This document shows positions 5,911-5,953 of a DNA stretch of 5,953 nucleotides, one piece after another. Made by a program: the position numbers and the translations under genes. A model generated the notes under the pieces. The model saw only the letters and a list, made by a program, of their open reading frames with translations. It was not told where the DNA came from and made no database searches. The stretch is from Paracoccaceae bacterium. Its GTDB lineage: Bacteria; Pseudomonadota; Alphaproteobacteria; Rhodobacterales; Rhodobacteraceae. Within the stretch, counting starts at the first letter, position 1. Each line of letters begins with the position of its first letter. Location of the stretch: the NCBI GenBank assembly GCA_026982275.1, contig JALSHK010000041.1, forward strand, positions 1 to 5,953, read 5' to 3'.

Positions 5911-5953
5911 ATTGGTGGCGGGCCCGGAGCATCCGTGAAGGGGTCTGATCCTT
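5911..5953 (-). ncRNA. ssrS: Possible 3' end of 6S RNA, cut by the window edge
   Basis: In many proteobacteria the gene for 6S RNA, a regulator of RNA polymerase, lies directly upstream of the 5-formyltetrahydrofolate cyclo-ligase gene on the same strand. Here that position is the right edge of the window. Read on the minus strand, it is GC-rich, with CTCCGGGCCCGCCACC (5915-5930), which looks more like structured RNA than a normal promoter or leader. Only about 40 bases are visible and the matching 5' arm is outside, so the call rests mainly on gene order; an ordinary leader or an N-terminal extension of the cyclo-ligase is the alternative. Confidence 0.3.

Noticed and set aside
5393..5938. 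A 181-residue plus-strand open frame opposite the cyclo-ligase gene
   Set aside because: The minus-strand frame encodes all cyclo-ligase motifs; the plus-strand product is Arg/His/Ala-rich and shows no domain.

Overview
The window reads as chromosomal DNA from an alphaproteobacterium, most likely a Rhodobacterales-type marine or soil bacterium. This is inferred from the moderately high GC content, the style of the PhnD and PhnE proteins, and the presence of a HAD-IIA hydrolase subfamily that I associate with alphaproteobacteria. It is an ordinary gene-dense region. I see no IS element, CRISPR array, tRNA, rRNA or phage gene.

Layout from left to right. (1) Bases 1-759 hold the 3' part of an EamA/DMT-family membrane transporter whose beginning lies outside the window. 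(2) Bases 760-998 are a 239-nt AT-rich intergenic region that must carry the promoter of the next operon. It holds several small repeats and a clean 18-bp palindrome, but I see no canonical Pho box. (3) Bases 999-4443 hold a complete phosphonate-type (PhnCDE) ABC importer in the order phnD, phnC, phnE1, phnE2. (4) Bases 4453-5346 hold a HAD-superfamily class IIA hydrolase that follows phnE2 after 9 nt and so looks like the fifth gene of the same operon. (5) Bases 5327-5896 on the minus strand hold 5-formyltetrahydrofolate cyclo-ligase, convergent with the hydrolase and overlapping it by 20 bp. The right edge (about 5911-5953) lies upstream of that gene, where 6S RNA is often found in proteobacteria, and may hold the 3' end of such an RNA.

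How the genes work together: PhnD would bind a phosphorus compound (phosphonate, phosphite, phosphate or a phosphate ester) in the periplasm. PhnE1 and PhnE2 would form the membrane channel, and PhnC would power import with ATP. A strong stem-loop between phnD and phnC could make the binding protein more abundant than the membrane complex. phnC/phnE1 and phnE1/phnE2 overlap (ATGA and TAATG), which suggests coupled translation. No C-P lyase or other C-P bond-cleaving gene is visible. The only enzyme in the operon is the HAD hydrolase, whose first catalytic motif has Tyr where phosphatases of this superfamily normally carry the second Asp. The true substrate of this importer and hydrolase pair is the main open question.
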